Below the pieces are notes generated by a model. The model was given only the letters and a program-made list of their open reading frames with translations. It was not told the DNA's origin and did no database searches. Below are positions 14,555 to 15,356 of a DNA stretch of 15,356 nt, one piece after another. The translations under genes were made by a program, and so were the position numbers. The DNA is from an uncultured Bacilli bacterium (GTDB taxonomy: Bacteria > Bacillota_I > Bacilli_A > RF39 > UBA660). The stretch's first letter is position 1; each line of letters starts with the position of its first letter. The DNA is taken from the NCBI GenBank assembly GCA_944358495.1, contig CALVRF010000025.1:1-15356 (forward strand). The letters run 5' to 3'.

Positions 14555-14812
14555 ATGAATGACACAATAAAGGTACTAAATGAAAACGGAGAAGAAATAG
14601 AAGCCGAAGTGTTATTGTACTTTAGTTTACATAGAACTGGAAGTAATTATGTTTTATATTCGTTTAAAGAGATGGATACTAATAATATGGAGACGATTCA
14701 TGCCTCTATATTGCAAAAGACTGAAAATGGTTATAAATTAGAGACTATGCCTGATGAGGATTGGGAAGAAGTTAAAGAAGTTATGCGTAATATTATAAGG
14801 AATGAACAGTAA
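14555..14812 (+). CDS. DUF1292 family protein
   Basis: An 85-residue acidic protein of the DUF1292 family (YrzB-like in Bacillus), small conserved Bacillota proteins of unknown function. The pattern fits: a VLNENGEEIEAEVLLYF beta-hairpin start, a YVLYSFKE strand, an IHASILQ strand, and a C-terminal helix with DEDWEEVKEVMRNI. No membrane or signal segment. GGAGGG at 14541-14546 precedes the ATG. In many Bacillota DUF1292 genes lie near ruvX/yrrK and mltG; here the partner is a repeat-bearing coiled-coil gene whose start overlaps its stop by one base (TAATG). That linkage, plus the promoter with an operator-like repeat, is unusual for the family in my judgement. Confidence 0.8.
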   Translation: MNDTIKVLNENGEEIEAEVLLYFSLHRTGSNYVLYSFKEMDTNNMETIHASILQKTENGYKLETMPDEDWEEVKEVMRNIIRNEQ

Positions 14813-15356
14813 TGGCTGATATTGTTTATAATAGTAGTAAAGCCGTAAAAATTACAAGTGATATGCGCAATAGCTTAAATATTTATAACCAAAGAAGTCG
14901 AGATATTGATAACTTGACTAGTCAAATTGAAGAAATTCAAAAAGAGACAATGGCTAAAGAAACCGAAATGTCTAAGTTGCAAGCAGAAGTAGGGAATGAA
15001 GATAAAAAAATAGCTAAGGATACTAGTAAAAAAATAAAAACTTTACAAAAAGAACTGGAAAAAGATAACTCTAATTTTAAAGAATTGGAAACTAAAAAAG
15101 CTAATTTGGAATCTAAACAAGAAGCTGCTAATGTATTTGGTGCCCAAATGAAGCGGATTATAGATTTTATGAGTGAAGTTTCACTTGATAATCTTTCGGC
15201 AGAACTTGAAGAAGAAAACAATGATGCAATAGTTACTCCAGTTAATCCAGATGTAACACCAATAAATAATGATGCAATAGTTACTCCAGTTAATCCAGAT
15301 GTAACACCAATAAATAATGATGCAATAGTTACTCCAGTTAATCCAGATGTAACACC
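14812..15356 (+). CDS. Coiled-coil protein with 16-residue tandem repeats (partial, runs off the window)
   Basis: I do not recognise this protein. The ATG at 14812 overlaps the stop of the DUF1292 gene by one base, and the frame is open to the window edge (181 full codons). Residues about 1-25 are polar (YNSSKAVKITSDM). Residues about 30-110 are rich in Glu, Lys and Gln with spaced Ile/Leu, a probable coiled coil (IDNLTSQIEEIQK, KIKTLQKELEK). A short helix (FGAQMKRIIDFMSEV, about 111-125) precedes a repeat region starting at residue 136, with unit NNDAIVTPVNPDVTPI repeated at least 2.9 times. There is no N-terminal signal peptide, so either it is cytosolic or export is by a leaderless route; a C-terminal domain beyond the window may decide this. 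The Pro/Val/Thr-rich repeats look like a flexible spacer. Confidence 0.8.
   Translation, partial: MADIVYNSSKAVKITSDMRNSLNIYNQRSRDIDNLTSQIEEIQKETMAKETEMSKLQAEVGNEDKKIAKDTSKKIKTLQKELEKDNSNFKELETKKANLESKQEAANVFGAQMKRIIDFMSEVSLDNLSAELEEENNDAIVTPVNPDVTPINNDAIVTPVNPDVTPINNDAIVTPVNPDVT
15217..15356 (+). repeat. 48-bp in-frame tandem repeat
   Basis: Units begin at 15217, 15265 and 15313; the third is cut by the window edge after 44 nt. The copies are identical except for one synonymous base (AAC versus AAT at the first codon), so the expansion is recent or being homogenised. The period is a multiple of three, so copy-number change keeps the frame. Confidence 0.95.

Noticed and set aside
15217..15356. 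CRISPR array
   Set aside because: The units are contiguous with no unique spacers and encode an in-frame peptide repeat.

Overview
The window is a low-GC, mostly plus-strand stretch of chromosome. Its Shine-Dalgarno sites, sigma-A-type promoters and rsgA-rpe/PASTA-kinase gene cluster are typical of Bacillota. TGA is used as a stop codon (rsgA, the ubiquitin-like gene, the metallo-hydrolase), so the Mycoplasma code does not apply. Together with a pyruvate:ferredoxin oxidoreductase (an anaerobe's enzyme) and a type IV pilin-like domain, this suggests an anaerobic, probably gut-associated member of the Bacilli/Mollicutes-like lineages. The exact taxon is inference.

Positions 1-9465 are mainly housekeeping. 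secG and an unrecognised 144-aa gene come first, each followed by a short terminator. A tight operon then runs rlmN, a PP2C phosphatase, a PASTA Ser/Thr kinase, rsgA and rpe, with overlaps or gaps of a few bases, and ends in nifJ. The rpe gene is unusual: it continues in frame into a complete class III prepilin signal and a pseudopilin-like domain, giving a 329-aa enzyme-pilin fusion.

Positions 9466-10645 are accessory. They hold two terminator hairpins, a DUF1016/YhcG-type PDDEXK nuclease pseudogene with at least five lesions, and what looks like a minus-strand small RNA gene (good promoter, two tandem terminators) in front of recG. Downstream of recG lies a second small RNA gene on the plus strand, with a TTGACA-N17-TATACT promoter, two stable hairpins and a terminator. 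The two predicted RNAs share a 9-base perfect complementarity (ACCCCCTGA / TCAGGGGGT) that extends to about 13 pairs with one bulge, so they may form an antisense pair.

Positions 12845-14448 carry the most striking locus. A gene with its own strong promoter encodes a signal peptide, a ubiquitin domain about two-thirds identical to eukaryotic ubiquitin (all seven lysines kept, terminal Gly-Gly lost), an unrecognised domain of about 150 residues, an NPNTSD sorting-like motif and a C-terminal membrane segment. It overlaps a UlaG-like metallo-beta-lactamase-fold gene by 4 nt. The window ends with a DUF1292 gene under a promoter that carries an inverted repeat, coupled to a partial coiled-coil gene with near-identical 48-bp repeats.
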